From Lachnospiraceae bacterium UBA5895 (GTDB taxonomy: Bacteria; Bacillota; Clostridia; Lachnospirales; Lachnospiraceae): 64,000 nucleotides of DNA. A program made the position numbers and the translations under genes. Where the stretch lies: assembly GCA_002431915.1 (NCBI GenBank), contig DJEP01000026.1, positions 10,544 to 74,543 of the forward strand, written 5' to 3'. The notes beneath the pieces are model-generated. The model was not told the origin of the DNA. It ran no database searches and saw only the letters and a list, made by a program, of their open reading frames with translations. Shown in pieces: positions 35,469-44,083 of this stretch. Numbering within the stretch: the first letter of the stretch is position 1; every line of letters begins with the position of its first letter.

Positions 35469-36662
35469 TTATTTCTGAGATTTTTTCTTCACAGCCACTG
35501 CTGCGCCGCCGGCTGCTGCCACAACGAGCACACCGATGACGATAGGTACCACAGGTGTACTCTTCTCTGTATTTTCTGCAGGTTCATCGGTTCCCGCTGT
35601 TGCCTCTGCTGTCTCCTGTTCGGTTACTGCGGCTGCATCCCCCTCCGGCAGATCCACTGCCTCATAGGATACAGTGTAATCCTCTGGACCGTTTACCACC
35701 AGCCAGATATCCTTACCGGTCTCCACAGAGATATCTGTGGTCTGTACGCTTCCGTCATTGCCGTTGATGATCACGGAATTCACCCAGCCGGGGATCTCTT
35801 TTACCAGCCAGCCGCCTTCCCCTTCTTCCAGTGCTTCTCCGGGCCATGCGGCAAATGCGTTGGTGCCGTCCGGTGCCGACCATGCCCACAGGCAGGGGGC
35901 ATTCCAGTCTGCGGGAGCAGATACATGGATCGTCACATTGGGAACTTCTGCCTGATCCGGATTCTTGTAGCTGAAATCGTAACTGCCGTCAGCCGCTACC
36001 GTTACCCAGAGTTCTGCGGGATCGATGGAGATGTCTTCCGTCTGTACACTGCCGTCGTTGGCATTGACGATAATGGAATTCACCCATACCGGAACCTTGA
36101 TGGTATACCAGCCGTCCTCTCCTGACTTCATCTCTTCGCCGGGCCATGCAGCAAACGCGTTAGTGCCATCTGGTGCCGACCATGCCCACAGGCAGGGCTT
36201 CTCCCAGGATTCGTCCACTTTCGCATGTACTGCAAATTTCTCTACATAAGCCGGGGCTTCTCCTTCGGTCTGTTTTTCATAAGAAATCTCTACCGCATCT
36301 GCTGCACTTACCTTGATCCATGCGGCATTGGTATCCAGAATCTGTTCGTCGGTCTGTACGCTTCCTTCATTGGCATTGACGATCACATGATTCGCCCAGT
36401 CGGGAAGCCATATGTAATACCAGCCGTCATTCGCTGCATCTGCTTCCATCTCCTCACCGGGCCATGCGGCGAAAGCATTGTTGCCATCACTGTCCCATGC
36501 CCAGATGCAAGGATTCTCCCAATCCTCAGGTACCTGCACATACAGTGCATTTCTGTTTTCCGTATCCTGTGTCGTTTCTGCATTTGCCGTCATCGGCAGG
36601 ATTCCGATCACCAGCAGGAGCATCATCATAAACGCTCCGCAACGTCTCATCAACTTACCCAT
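35469..36662 (-). CDS. surface starch-binding protein with three CBM26-like modules
   Basis: A 397-residue exported protein. A signal peptide (1-28) is followed by three closely similar repeats at about 39-130, 143-234 and 242-334. Each has the pattern CxWAW, AFAAWPGE, GWY, a second Trp and VNANxGSVQTxDI, which resembles the starch-binding module CBM26. A Thr/Glu/Ala-rich linker leads to one membrane helix (about 371-391) and a basic tail (KKKSQK), so it is held in the membrane, not by a sortase. No catalytic domain is present. It is the first gene of the maltodextrin operon and probably holds starch or maltodextrin near the importer. Confidence 0.8.
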   Translation of the reverse strand: MGKLMRRCGAFMMMLLLVIGILPMTANAETTQDTENRNALYVQVPEDWENPCIWAWDSDGNNAFAAWPGEEMEADAANDGWYYIWLPDWANHVIVNANEGSVQTDEQILDTNAAWIKVSAADAVEISYEKQTEGEAPAYVEKFAVHAKVDESWEKPCLWAWSAPDGTNAFAAWPGEEMKSGEDGWYTIKVPVWVNSIIVNANDGSVQTEDISIDPAELWVTVAADGSYDFSYKNPDQAEVPNVTIHVSAPADWNAPCLWAWSAPDGTNAFAAWPGEALEEGEGGWLVKEIPGWVNSVIINGNDGSVQTTDISVETGKDIWLVVNGPEDYTVSYEAVDLPEGDAAAVTEQETAEATAGTDEPAENTEKSTPVVPIVIGVLVVAAAGGAAVAVKKKSQK

Positions 36663-36717
36663 AATATCCTCTCTTTCTGCATCCTACTTGTCTGTATTGT
36701 ATTTTCTTTCTCTTTTA

Positions 36718-36933
36718 ATCAACCGTTTTTAAAAAGTGCACTTTCCCTTGGGTTATTTTGATTATAACGTTGCCGTTTCCGTATGGTCAATTTGATTTTA
36801 GGTAACCGTTTTCCTCTCTTTCTGTGCTTTTTATACAATTTTGATTTTCTGTTTTTGGCTGTTTTTCACAACAATTTTCGCGGTTTCCTTTGTTTTCCTA
36901 AATATTTGTGAAAGTTTCACGAAAACGTTTCCT
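36718..36933 (-). promoter_or_regulatory. promoter and operator-like sites of the maltodextrin operon
   Basis: A minus-strand promoter has TTGACC (36785-36790), an 18-bp spacer and a perfect TATAAT (36761-36766). Four related sites surround it: GGAAACGTTTTC at 36921-36932, GGAAAACGGTTACC at 36801-36814, GGAAACGGCAACGTT in the spacer, and AAAAACGGTT at 36721-36730. They share the central CG and AAAC/GTTT halves of LacI-family or catabolite-control operators. The locus regulator or CcpA could bind them. The rest of the region up to 37000 is AT-rich without other clear features. Confidence 0.6.
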
Positions 36934-37006
36934 TGTCTGTCTGATACTATCCTTTCACCGGATACGCATTCCGGTACCGCGCCAATCCATTGCCGGCTCA
37001 TTGTTC

Positions 37007-37045
37007 AAAAAAAGAGACTGCACTTAATTGTACAATCTCTTTTTT
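37007..37045 (-). terminator. intrinsic terminator after secDF
   Basis: AAAAAAAGAGA and TCTCTTTTT pair across a partly paired 19-base loop. The minus strand, in which secDF is transcribed, ends in seven Ts. The structure is nearly symmetrical and could also work in the other direction. Confidence 0.75.
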
Positions 37046-37073
37046 ATGGCTTTATAATTTTACAGGCTTTCTC

Positions 37074-39335
37074 TTATTTTGCTTTCGGTGCAAACTTTTT
37101 TCTCAGCACATACCACAGGGCACCTGCAATACATACGGAAGAATAAGCACCGCAGATGATACCTACCATCAGAGGCAGTGCGAAGTCACGGATGCTGGTA
37201 ACACCCCAGATGTACAACGCGCCTACCATTACCAGAGTGGTCAGGGAAGTAAATAAGCTTCGGGACAGCGTCTGTGTAATGCTGCGGTTTACGACATCCT
37301 GCAGGTCGTCCTTCTTGGTCATGACTGCCATATTCTCACGTACACGGTCGAATACTACGATAGTGGCGTTGATGGAGTAACCTACGATGGTCAGCAGACA
37401 GGCAATAAAGGTGTTGCTGACGGATACTCTTGCCAGTGCGTAGAAAGTAATTACTACTAGCACATCGTGCAGCAGGCAGGCGATACTGCTGACACCGAAA
37501 CGGATATCGCTGAAACGGAAACGAATGTAAATCAGCATACAGATAATTGCTACTGCTACCGCCAGGATCGTATCGGACTTCATTTCATTACTGATGGTGG
37601 AGCTTATGGTCTCGGAGGTAATTAGTGTCTCATCCACACCGAAGTTATCCACGAATACCTGGTTCAGTGCCTGTCTCTGATCCACATCCAGGGAAGTGGT
37701 CTTGAAGATAACTTCGTTGGAACCCTGTACGGTCTGGATCTGTACAGCGCTGCCGGTGGTGCTCTCGATCAGAGGTACCATCTCACTGTTGATCTCTTCC
37801 AGGGTATAGCTCTTGTCAAAAGTTACGGTAGTTGCGGTACCACCCTTGAACTCCAGACTGTAGTTCAGTGCATCACCGGTGTTCATCTTGTAGACACCCA
37901 TGGTGATAAATCCAACAGCGATCACTGCCAGAGACAGTCCGAAGAAGATGCCCTTCTTGCCTAAGAAGTTGATCGTCTTGTGTTCCTTGCCGACGCCATA
38001 CCACTTGGGATCCTTCAGTCCCAGTGCATAGAAGGCTTTCATGATATACTTGGTCACTACCAGTGCGGTGAACATGGATAATACAATACCAAGCGCCAGG
38101 GTCTGTGCGAATCCCTTGACAGTACCCGGTCCTAACAGCCACAGAACAGCTGCGGCGATCAGGGTGGTCACATTACCGTCAATAATAGCGGACAGTGCCT
38201 TGTCATAACCGATCTGCATCGCGCTCTTAACGGTCTTGCCGGTGGCCAGTTCCTCACGGATACGGGCAAATACGATAACGTTGGCATCTACGGCCATACC
38301 GATGGACAGGATGATACCTGCGATACCGGACAGCGTCAGGGTCATGTCAAATCCGTTCAGTAACAGAACTACTAATGCTACATAGATGCCCAGTGCAAGT
38401 ACGGATGCGAATCCGGGCAGGAAATATACTGCGATCATGAAAATGGCTACTACGATAAATCCGATGACAGCTGCCTTTAAGCTGGTGGAGATAGCTTCCA
38501 CACCCAGCTGTGCGCCTACGACTTTGGAATGCAGCTCTTCCAGCTCCAGCTTCAGTCCACCGATACGGATGGTGGAAGCCAGGTTCTCTGCTTCCTCATA
38601 GGAGTTCATGGGAGAAATCTGTGCATTACCGTCGGAGAACACACCCTTTACGGAGGGAACACTTATAAAGGATCCATCATAATAGATTCCCAGGGTCTCG
38701 CCCTTCTCGTAGGCATTTCTGGTAGCCTCTTCGAACTTTTTGGTACCTTCCTCCGTCATTACCAGATCTACCGCATACGTGGTGTTGCCCATGGTCTGTT
38801 CTTTGAGAGAGCCTGCGGTAGCAGTCTTGACATCGGTACCCTCCAGCATAATGGAACCGTCTGCCTTCAGTTCATCGATGGTCTTGTTCAGCGCGTAAGC
38901 ATAGCTTACATTGCCCTGTGCATCGGTCACGGCCTGCATGGAATAGTTCGCATTGCCGTCCTTATCGGTCTCTGCAATGAAATACAGGGAACCGGGACGT
39001 CCCAGCTCTTCCAGGATCTTGTTGGCATCGGTTACGCCGGGGATCTCGATATTGATACGATCGGTACCCTCCTGGTATACGATGGCTTCTGTGCTGTAGT
39101 TCTCTACACGCTGCTGCAGCTTGGCAATGGTATCTGCCATATCTGTTGCGTCCGGCTCTTCATCGCCGACCACCTGGTAAGTGATGCTGACACCACCTGC
39201 CAGATCCAGTCCCAGACTGATGTCTGAAGCACTGCCTGTTCCTTCTGCATCTACGCCATAGAGATCCACATAGCCAACGCCTAACAGGATCAGAAGAGCA
39301 CAGAGCAGAATGATGATTGCTTTACTTTTCTTCAT
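37074..39335 (-). CDS. secDF: protein-export membrane protein SecDF (fused)
   Basis: A proton-driven helper of Sec protein export. SecD and SecF are joined in one 753-residue chain with twelve predicted membrane segments, as in Bacillus. The SecD half starts with a membrane helix and LGLDLAGGVSITYQV and has a large outside domain; the family signature near GMAVDANVIVFARIREEL is intact. The SecF half begins near YSLEFKGGTATTVTFD and has the matching NATIVVFDRVREN. It lies directly after scfB, an arrangement often seen in Clostridia. Confidence 0.95.
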   Translation of the reverse strand: MKKSKAIIILLCALLILLGVGYVDLYGVDAEGTGSASDISLGLDLAGGVSITYQVVGDEEPDATDMADTIAKLQQRVENYSTEAIVYQEGTDRINIEIPGVTDANKILEELGRPGSLYFIAETDKDGNANYSMQAVTDAQGNVSYAYALNKTIDELKADGSIMLEGTDVKTATAGSLKEQTMGNTTYAVDLVMTEEGTKKFEEATRNAYEKGETLGIYYDGSFISVPSVKGVFSDGNAQISPMNSYEEAENLASTIRIGGLKLELEELHSKVVGAQLGVEAISTSLKAAVIGFIVVAIFMIAVYFLPGFASVLALGIYVALVVLLLNGFDMTLTLSGIAGIILSIGMAVDANVIVFARIREELATGKTVKSAMQIGYDKALSAIIDGNVTTLIAAAVLWLLGPGTVKGFAQTLALGIVLSMFTALVVTKYIMKAFYALGLKDPKWYGVGKEHKTINFLGKKGIFFGLSLAVIAVGFITMGVYKMNTGDALNYSLEFKGGTATTVTFDKSYTLEEINSEMVPLIESTTGSAVQIQTVQGSNEVIFKTTSLDVDQRQALNQVFVDNFGVDETLITSETISSTISNEMKSDTILAVAVAIICMLIYIRFRFSDIRFGVSSIACLLHDVLVVITFYALARVSVSNTFIACLLTIVGYSINATIVVFDRVRENMAVMTKKDDLQDVVNRSITQTLSRSLFTSLTTLVMVGALYIWGVTSIRDFALPLMVGIICGAYSSVCIAGALWYVLRKKFAPKAK

Positions 39336-39351
39336 CTTTCCTTTGTCCTTT

Positions 39352-40749
39352 CTATTCTTCTGAAGCTTCTGCTGCTTCCGCAGCCTTCAGCATGATAGCA
39401 CATTCAATACGTTTTCTCTGCAGTTCACAGCCGATGTCATACGCATCGTTGATGTTGCCGTGGAAATTATAGGAGTTCGCCGCACATCCGCCGCTGCAAT
39501 AGAACTTGGCAAAGCACTTTTTGCACTTGTCCTTGGCATAGACATTACAGCACTTGAACTCATCCCGGATGTCGTCTCTTACCACGCCGGTGTCCACATT
39601 ACCCATAAGGAACTTCTCATTTCCCACGAACTGGTGGCAGGGATACAGATCTCCCCAGGGGGTAACTGCCAGATATTCGGTACCGGATCCACAGCCGGAC
39701 AGTCTCTTTGCCACGCAGGGACCGCCCTGTAAGTCGATCATGAAGTGGAAGAAATTGAACGCCTTGCCCTCTTTCTTACGCTTGATCATCTCTACTGCCA
39801 GTTTATCGTATTCTTCCCTTAAGATCGGAAGGTCTTCTTCTCTGATAGCGTAATCATCCGTAGGCTGTGCCACAACGGGTTCCACGGAGATCTGCTTGAA
39901 GCCTAAATCTGCCAGATACAGGACATCCTTGGAGAAGTCCAGATTATTGTGGGTGAAAGTACCGCGCACATAATAATTCATCTGGTCTCTGCTCTCCGCT
40001 ACCTTCTGGAACTTGGGAACGATGATGTCATAGCTGCCCTGTCCGCCTCGGAAAGGACGCATCTTATCGTTGATCTCCTTACGTCCGTCGATACTCAGCA
40101 CGATGTTGCCCATTTCTTTATTCACGAACTCCAGGATCTCATCATTCAATAAGATGCCGTTGGTGGTCAGAGTAAAACGGAACTTTTTATTGTTGGACTT
40201 CTCTAAGCTTCTGCCGTATTCTACCAGCTGCTTTACCACATCCCAGTTCATCAGGGGTTCGCCACCGAAGAAATCCACTTCCAGGTTCACACGGTTGCCG
40301 GAATTTGCCACCAGGAAATCCAGTGCCTTTTTGCCGACCTCAAAGCTCATCAGCGCTCTTCTGCCGTGGTACTCGCCTTCTTCTGCGAAACAGTATCTGC
40401 AGGCAAGGTTACAGTCATGGGCAATGTGCAGGCACAGTGCCTTGACTACGGTCTGGCGCTTCTTAAAATCAAAAATGTAATTCTCGTAAATATCGGGAGC
40501 AAACAGCTGTCCTGCTTTCTCCAGTTCCAGGACTTCGTCCACCGCTTCGGTGATCTCCTCCTGGGGATAGGGGATATTCGCAAGATTCAGTACAGCGGCT
40601 TTGATGGTGTCCGCATCTTTGATACCTTCTGTCACCAGAGGCTCCACTAACGGGATCATATCATATACAATATCATCTACCACATGGACGGAACCGCTGT
40701 TCACATCCATTACGATATTATAGCCGTTGCTCTTATACTGGTGTATCAC
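39352..40749 (-). CDS. scfB: SCIFF-peptide radical SAM maturase
   Basis: A radical-SAM/SPASM enzyme that forms thioether bonds in the SCIFF peptide, whose gene is just upstream. The radical-SAM cluster is held by Cys113, Cys117 and Cys120 (CNLACRYC). The SPASM domain has CGSGTEYLAVTPWGDLYPC, then CNVYAKDKCKKC and CSGGC for auxiliary iron-sulfur clusters. I place the start at the GTG giving MIHQYKSNGYNIVMDV, because AGAGGA lies eight bases upstream and this is the usual N-terminus; the frame extends 25 codons further back. Length is 465 residues. Confidence 0.95.
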   Translation of the reverse strand: MIHQYKSNGYNIVMDVNSGSVHVVDDIVYDMIPLVEPLVTEGIKDADTIKAAVLNLANIPYPQEEITEAVDEVLELEKAGQLFAPDIYENYIFDFKKRQTVVKALCLHIAHDCNLACRYCFAEEGEYHGRRALMSFEVGKKALDFLVANSGNRVNLEVDFFGGEPLMNWDVVKQLVEYGRSLEKSNNKKFRFTLTTNGILLNDEILEFVNKEMGNIVLSIDGRKEINDKMRPFRGGQGSYDIIVPKFQKVAESRDQMNYYVRGTFTHNNLDFSKDVLYLADLGFKQISVEPVVAQPTDDYAIREEDLPILREEYDKLAVEMIKRKKEGKAFNFFHFMIDLQGGPCVAKRLSGCGSGTEYLAVTPWGDLYPCHQFVGNEKFLMGNVDTGVVRDDIRDEFKCCNVYAKDKCKKCFAKFYCSGGCAANSYNFHGNINDAYDIGCELQRKRIECAIMLKAAEAAEASEE

Positions 40750-40800
40750 AGTTTTATTCCTCTTCTTTCTACTTCTTATTGCCTGAAATACATTAACATT

Positions 40801-40840
40801 AACTATTCGGAACTCCATTCGCAAAATCGTCCTTCAGATT
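40801..40840. repeat. palindromic-family repeat, truncated copy B
   Basis: AACTATTCGGAACTCCATTCGCAAAATCG closely matches the left end of copy A (5328-5480). No right arm follows, so this is a partial copy between scfA and scfB, just upstream of the scfB ribosome site. Confidence 0.6.
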
Positions 40841-40863
40841 TTCCAAAATAATTAACAGAGAAT

Positions 40864-40887
40864 AAGCAGCGACCTGAATCGCTGCTT
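40864..40887 (-). terminator. hairpin between scfA and scfB
   Basis: AAGCAGCGA and TCGCTGCTT form a perfect 9-bp stem with a six-base loop 28 bp after the scfA stop codon. No T-run follows on the minus strand, so a partial terminator or mRNA-end stabiliser is more likely than a full stop. Such a structure could set a high peptide-to-enzyme ratio. Confidence 0.55.
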
Positions 40888-40914
40888 ACGTTAGTCTCTT
40901 CTCATTTTCTTAGA

Positions 40915-41058
40915 TTATTTAATCTTTTCACAACTCTGGTTTCCTACAGTGCAGGACGTCTTACATGCGGACTGGCAGGAAGTCTGGCACTCGCCGCAGC
41001 CGCCCTTTTTCATGGATTCCTTTAAATCTCTGGTTGTTAAAGTCTTAATATGCTTCAT
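40915..41058 (-). CDS. scfA: SCIFF ranthipeptide precursor
   Basis: A 47-residue peptide with six cysteines at positions 21, 24, 28, 32, 36 and 43, which is the defining feature of the SCIFF (six Cys in forty-five) family. It begins MKHIKTLTTRDLKESMKKGG, the conserved leader. The ATG is preceded by AAGGAGG. The maturase gene follows and should link cysteines to threonine or other residues by thioether bonds. The final role is uncertain; related ranthipeptides have been linked to quorum-type signalling in Clostridia. Confidence 0.96.
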   Translation of the reverse strand: MKHIKTLTTRDLKESMKKGGCGECQTSCQSACKTSCTVGNQSCEKIK

Positions 41059-41143
41059 TAAAAATAGCCTCCTTATGATTTCAGAGCGTCTGTAGACGCC
41101 TAGCGTGTAAGTAAAATTGCAGACACGCGACTCAATTTTGCTC

Positions 41144-41171
41144 ATTATATCATGTATTTGGCATTTGTAAA
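41144..41171 (-). promoter_or_regulatory. scfA promoter
   Basis: TTTACA (41166-41171), a 16-bp spacer and TGATATAAT (perfect -10 at 41144-41149 with TGN extension) form a strong promoter. The leader of about 80 bases that follows holds competing inverted repeats: AAAATTG/CAATTTT, GCGTGT/ACACGC and GCGTCT/AGACGC. Confidence 0.75.
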
Positions 41172-41227
41172 AGCTTTTTTCTCAAAAAGAATTAAAAAAA
41201 CGTCAAAATCCTGTCTGTTTGTGTATT

Positions 41228-41608
41228 TCAGCCCAGCATTCCGCCCAAAGTCCCCCCTGCCACACACAATACCAACGTGGTCCAAAAGGAATTCCCCAGT
41301 GCCGTCTCCGGGGTTCTGACTAACGCCGATACCGCCGCCAGGATTACAAAATACGCGGCACCCATGAGTGCCCCCCACAGATATTTCTGTTTTCCTATTT
41401 TCTTCCCGGCTAAAAAGCCTGCCGTAAAAGTAGTCACCACATAGATGGCGGAGATTGCGATGGTCACCATTCCTTCCGTCAGATGCAGTTTGTACAATAA
41501 AAGTGCCAGCAGGCATAAAAGCAGCAATGTCAGCACATAAGATGCCAGCAGACACTTCGCCAGTGCTGCTACGGGGATGCCCTCTTTTCCCTCTCCTCTT
41601 TTTTCCAT
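41228..41608 (-). CDS. TIGR04086-type membrane protein
   Basis: A 126-residue protein with four membrane segments (about 15-40, 48-68, 75-95 and 103-124) and a short charged N-terminus. It resembles the TIGR04086 family of Clostridia, which is often found next to the SCIFF genes, as here. Its function is unknown; a role in the handling of the peptide is only a guess from position. scfA has its own promoter downstream of this gene. Confidence 0.75.
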   Translation of the reverse strand: MEKRGEGKEGIPVAALAKCLLASYVLTLLLLCLLALLLYKLHLTEGMVTIAISAIYVVTTFTAGFLAGKKIGKQKYLWGALMGAAYFVILAAVSALVRTPETALGNSFWTTLVLCVAGGTLGGMLG

Positions 41609-41660
41609 GTCGATCCTCCTTTTACCTATGTAAAATGTATATTCAAAAGCCCCGGGAAAC

Positions 41661-41690
41661 TTGACAACTATTCCTGTCCTATTGTATATT
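41661..41690 (+). promoter_or_regulatory. promoter of the CNNM/CorC-type gene
   Basis: A perfect TTGACA (41661-41666) and TATATT (41685-41690) are 18 bp apart. A 12-bp perfect palindrome AGGCATATGCCT (41713-41724) lies just downstream of the start and may be an operator. Confidence 0.7.
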
Positions 41691-41751
41691 GTTGCTTAAT
41701 AACACATAAATGAGGCATATGCCTACTATTTTAAAGAAGGAGTGAACTTTT

Positions 41752-43050
41752 TTGGATACCTCTGGTGTCATACAACTTGTTTCTATTGTAATTCTGATTT
41801 TTCTGTCCGGCTTTTTCTCTTCTGCCGAGACGGCACTGTCCACGGTCAACCGTGTGCGGATGCGTACCCTGGAAGAGGAAGGCAACAAGCGTGCCGCACG
41901 CGTCAGCAAAGTTCTGGATCATTACAGTAAAATGATCAGTACGATTCTGATCGGTAATAATATTGTAAATCTGACCGCATCTTCCCTGGCAACTACATTA
42001 GCTATGCGAATCAATCTGGCTGTAGGTATCGCGACCGGCGTTCTGACCATCGTCGTACTGCTCTGCGGTGAGATCGTCCCCAAGACCTGGGCAATGTTGT
42101 ATTCCGAGAAGCTGGCGTTAACCTATTGTAATGTAATTTATTTTCTGATGCAGGTACTTACACCGGTCATCTTCATCGTGGATCTGCTGTCCCACGGTAT
42201 CATGAGGCTGTTACATATCGATCCGAATAAAAAAGCCAGCGCCATGACCGAAAACGAATTAAAGACTTATGTGGATGTCAGCCACGAAGATGGTGTCATC
42301 GAATCTGAAGAGCGTAAGCTGATCTATAACGTGTTCGATTTCTCCGATGCCCATGCCAAGGATATCATGATTCCCCGTATCAATATGGTAACGGTGAGTC
42401 TGGATGCCACCTATGACGATGTTCTGGAAGTTTTCCGTGATTCCATGTATACCAGACTTCCGGTCTATGAGGACGACAAGGACAATATCATCGGTCTCAT
42501 CAATATCAAGGACTTTATCCTGACGGAGGATCAGAGTGCTTTCCATGTGGGAAATATCTTAAGAGACGCTTATTATACTTACGAATATAAAAAGATTGCC
42601 GATCTGATGTACGAGATGCGGGAAAAGACCACCAACGTCTCTTTTGTATTAAATGAGTACGGTGCTACCGTAGGTATGATCACTTTGGAAGATCTGTTAG
42701 AGGAAATCGTCGGCGAGATCCGTGATGAATACGACGAAGACGAAGAAGAACTGATTCAGAAGATGTCCGACAATACTTACCTGGTAGAAGGCAGCATGAA
42801 ATTAGACGACATCAATGATGCTCTGGGTACGAATCTGACCAGTGAGGATTATGATTCCATCGGCGGTCTGATCATAGACTGTCTGGATCGTCTGCCGGAG
42901 GATGGCGAGGAAGTCACCCTGGAGAATGGCATTCACTTAAAGGTACAGGGTATCGATCAGAACCGTATCGTGAAAGTGTTAATCACCATTCCTGAGCCCT
43001 CTGCGGAACACGCTGCCGACGATCAGGAATCTTCAGAAAATCACGAATAG
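41752..43050 (+). CDS. CNNM/CorC-family transporter or regulator (hemolysin family)
   Basis: A 432-residue membrane protein. A DUF21 (CNNM) transmembrane domain (about 1-190) with FFSSAETALSTVNRVR precedes two CBS domains (about 205-325) and a C-terminal CorC_HlyC domain (about 345-420). Members move or sense magnesium or cobalt; some are annotated as hemolysins without proof. The start is TTG, with AAGGAG about nine bases upstream. It begins a short plus-strand pair with the small membrane protein downstream. Confidence 0.9.
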   Translation: MDTSGVIQLVSIVILIFLSGFFSSAETALSTVNRVRMRTLEEEGNKRAARVSKVLDHYSKMISTILIGNNIVNLTASSLATTLAMRINLAVGIATGVLTIVVLLCGEIVPKTWAMLYSEKLALTYCNVIYFLMQVLTPVIFIVDLLSHGIMRLLHIDPNKKASAMTENELKTYVDVSHEDGVIESEERKLIYNVFDFSDAHAKDIMIPRINMVTVSLDATYDDVLEVFRDSMYTRLPVYEDDKDNIIGLINIKDFILTEDQSAFHVGNILRDAYYTYEYKKIADLMYEMREKTTNVSFVLNEYGATVGMITLEDLLEEIVGEIRDEYDEDEEELIQKMSDNTYLVEGSMKLDDINDALGTNLTSEDYDSIGGLIIDCLDRLPEDGEEVTLENGIHLKVQGIDQNRIVKVLITIPEPSAEHAADDQESSENHE

Positions 43051-43106
43051 CACCATAGCTTCCGCTCTTTTTGCTGATCGTGATGTGAATAATGAAAGGG
43101 ATACGA

Positions 43107-43379
43107 ATGTCACAGAATAAAAACACAGAAAACAAGAAAACAAAAATGACTTCCAAACAGATCTTTGCGATCATTGGAATCGTGGTGCTGGTGCTGTTAT
43201 ATGTCGTAACGCTGCTGGCGGCGATCTTCGACAGTTCCGCCAGCCATGCGCTGTTCGCTGTCTGCCTGTTGGCGACAGTAGCCATTCCTCTTCTCATCTG
43301 GATCTACACCTGGATGTTCGGGAAGCTCACGAACCGCTCCACCTTCGCAGACTTCCATCCGGAAGAGAAAGATAACTAG
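43107..43379 (+). CDS. small membrane protein of unknown function
   Basis: A 90-residue protein with a charged Lys/Asn/Thr N-terminus and two hydrophobic segments (about 17-40 and 48-73), ending in an acidic cytoplasmic tail. I do not recognise the family. The ATG giving MSQNKNTENK is preferred, with AAAGGG six bases upstream; an ATG five codons before it has no ribosome site. It follows the CNNM-type gene by 56 bp. Its TAG stop overlaps the TAG stop of the opposite HAD gene on one CTAG palindrome. Confidence 0.75.
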   Translation: MSQNKNTENKKTKMTSKQIFAIIGIVVLVLLYVVTLLAAIFDSSASHALFAVCLLATVAIPLLIWIYTWMFGKLTNRSTFADFHPEEKDN

Positions 43380-43981
43380 CAGTCCACCCCAAGCTTGCGT
43401 AGTTCCTCTTCCGCCTGTTCTTTGGTCAGGAAGTGGATGCCATGGATGCCCTGCTCTTCGGCAGCCTGGACATTTTTCAGGGTATCATCCAGGAATACGC
43501 TCTCTTCTGCCTTTAATCCATAACGATTTAACAGCAGCTGATAGATCTCCGGTTCCGGTTTGATCAGATGCTCCTTATAGGACAGGATACCGCCCTCCAT
43601 CTCCGGCAGGAAATCCAATGCTTCTGCGCATTCCGTCTCTGCCTTTTTGGAAAAATTGGACAGGTAATACACATGATATCCCTTAGCTTTCAGTTCCTGT
43701 AACCAGGGAATGGCGTAGGCTCTGGGGGTTACGATTCCGGCAATACTCGTAAATGCCTGATATAACTCCTTCTCCAGCTCCGGAGCATCTTTCACGAATG
43801 CAGCCAGTACCTGTTCATCCGTCCAGGTACCGCGATCATACTCTGCCCATGCGGGATGCATCACGGATGCCTTGGCGATCTTTTTAATCATATCCGCATC
43901 AAAACCCTTGTCCGCCAGAAAGCCTTCCCAGCGATAGTCTGTCAGTACATTTCCGATGTCAAAAATTATATTGCGTATCAT
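43376..43981 (-). CDS. HAD-family hydrolase (YihX-like)
   Basis: A 201-residue haloacid-dehalogenase-type phosphatase. Motif I is FDIGNVLTD (DxGxV in place of the usual DxDxT), motif II is YLSNFS and motif III/IV lies around KPEPEIYQLL and VFLDDTLKN. The helical cap is inserted after motif I. Close relatives act on sugar phosphates such as glucose-1-phosphate, but the substrate here is unknown. GGAGAG precedes the ATG. Confidence 0.88.
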   Translation of the reverse strand: MIRNIIFDIGNVLTDYRWEGFLADKGFDADMIKKIAKASVMHPAWAEYDRGTWTDEQVLAAFVKDAPELEKELYQAFTSIAGIVTPRAYAIPWLQELKAKGYHVYYLSNFSKKAETECAEALDFLPEMEGGILSYKEHLIKPEPEIYQLLLNRYGLKAEESVFLDDTLKNVQAAEEQGIHGIHFLTKEQAEEELRKLGVDC

Positions 43982-44083
43982 AACTCTTCTCTCCTATTCA
44001 TTTTACCTGTCACTTTTCATCCAAAGCAGCTCCGGCTCCGTCCGTATATCCTCTTTTTCGTCAGCGCTTTTCCGCCGTCATTT

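Noticed and set aside
35262..36125. 287-codon plus-strand open frame, rich in Cys and Arg
   Set aside because: It is antisense to the malE-type and starch-binding genes and changes composition where the real genes change; no start signal.
43376..43379. Shared CTAG stop codons of two convergent genes as a regulatory site
   Set aside because: The overlap is neat but a four-base palindrome at convergent gene ends needs no special explanation.
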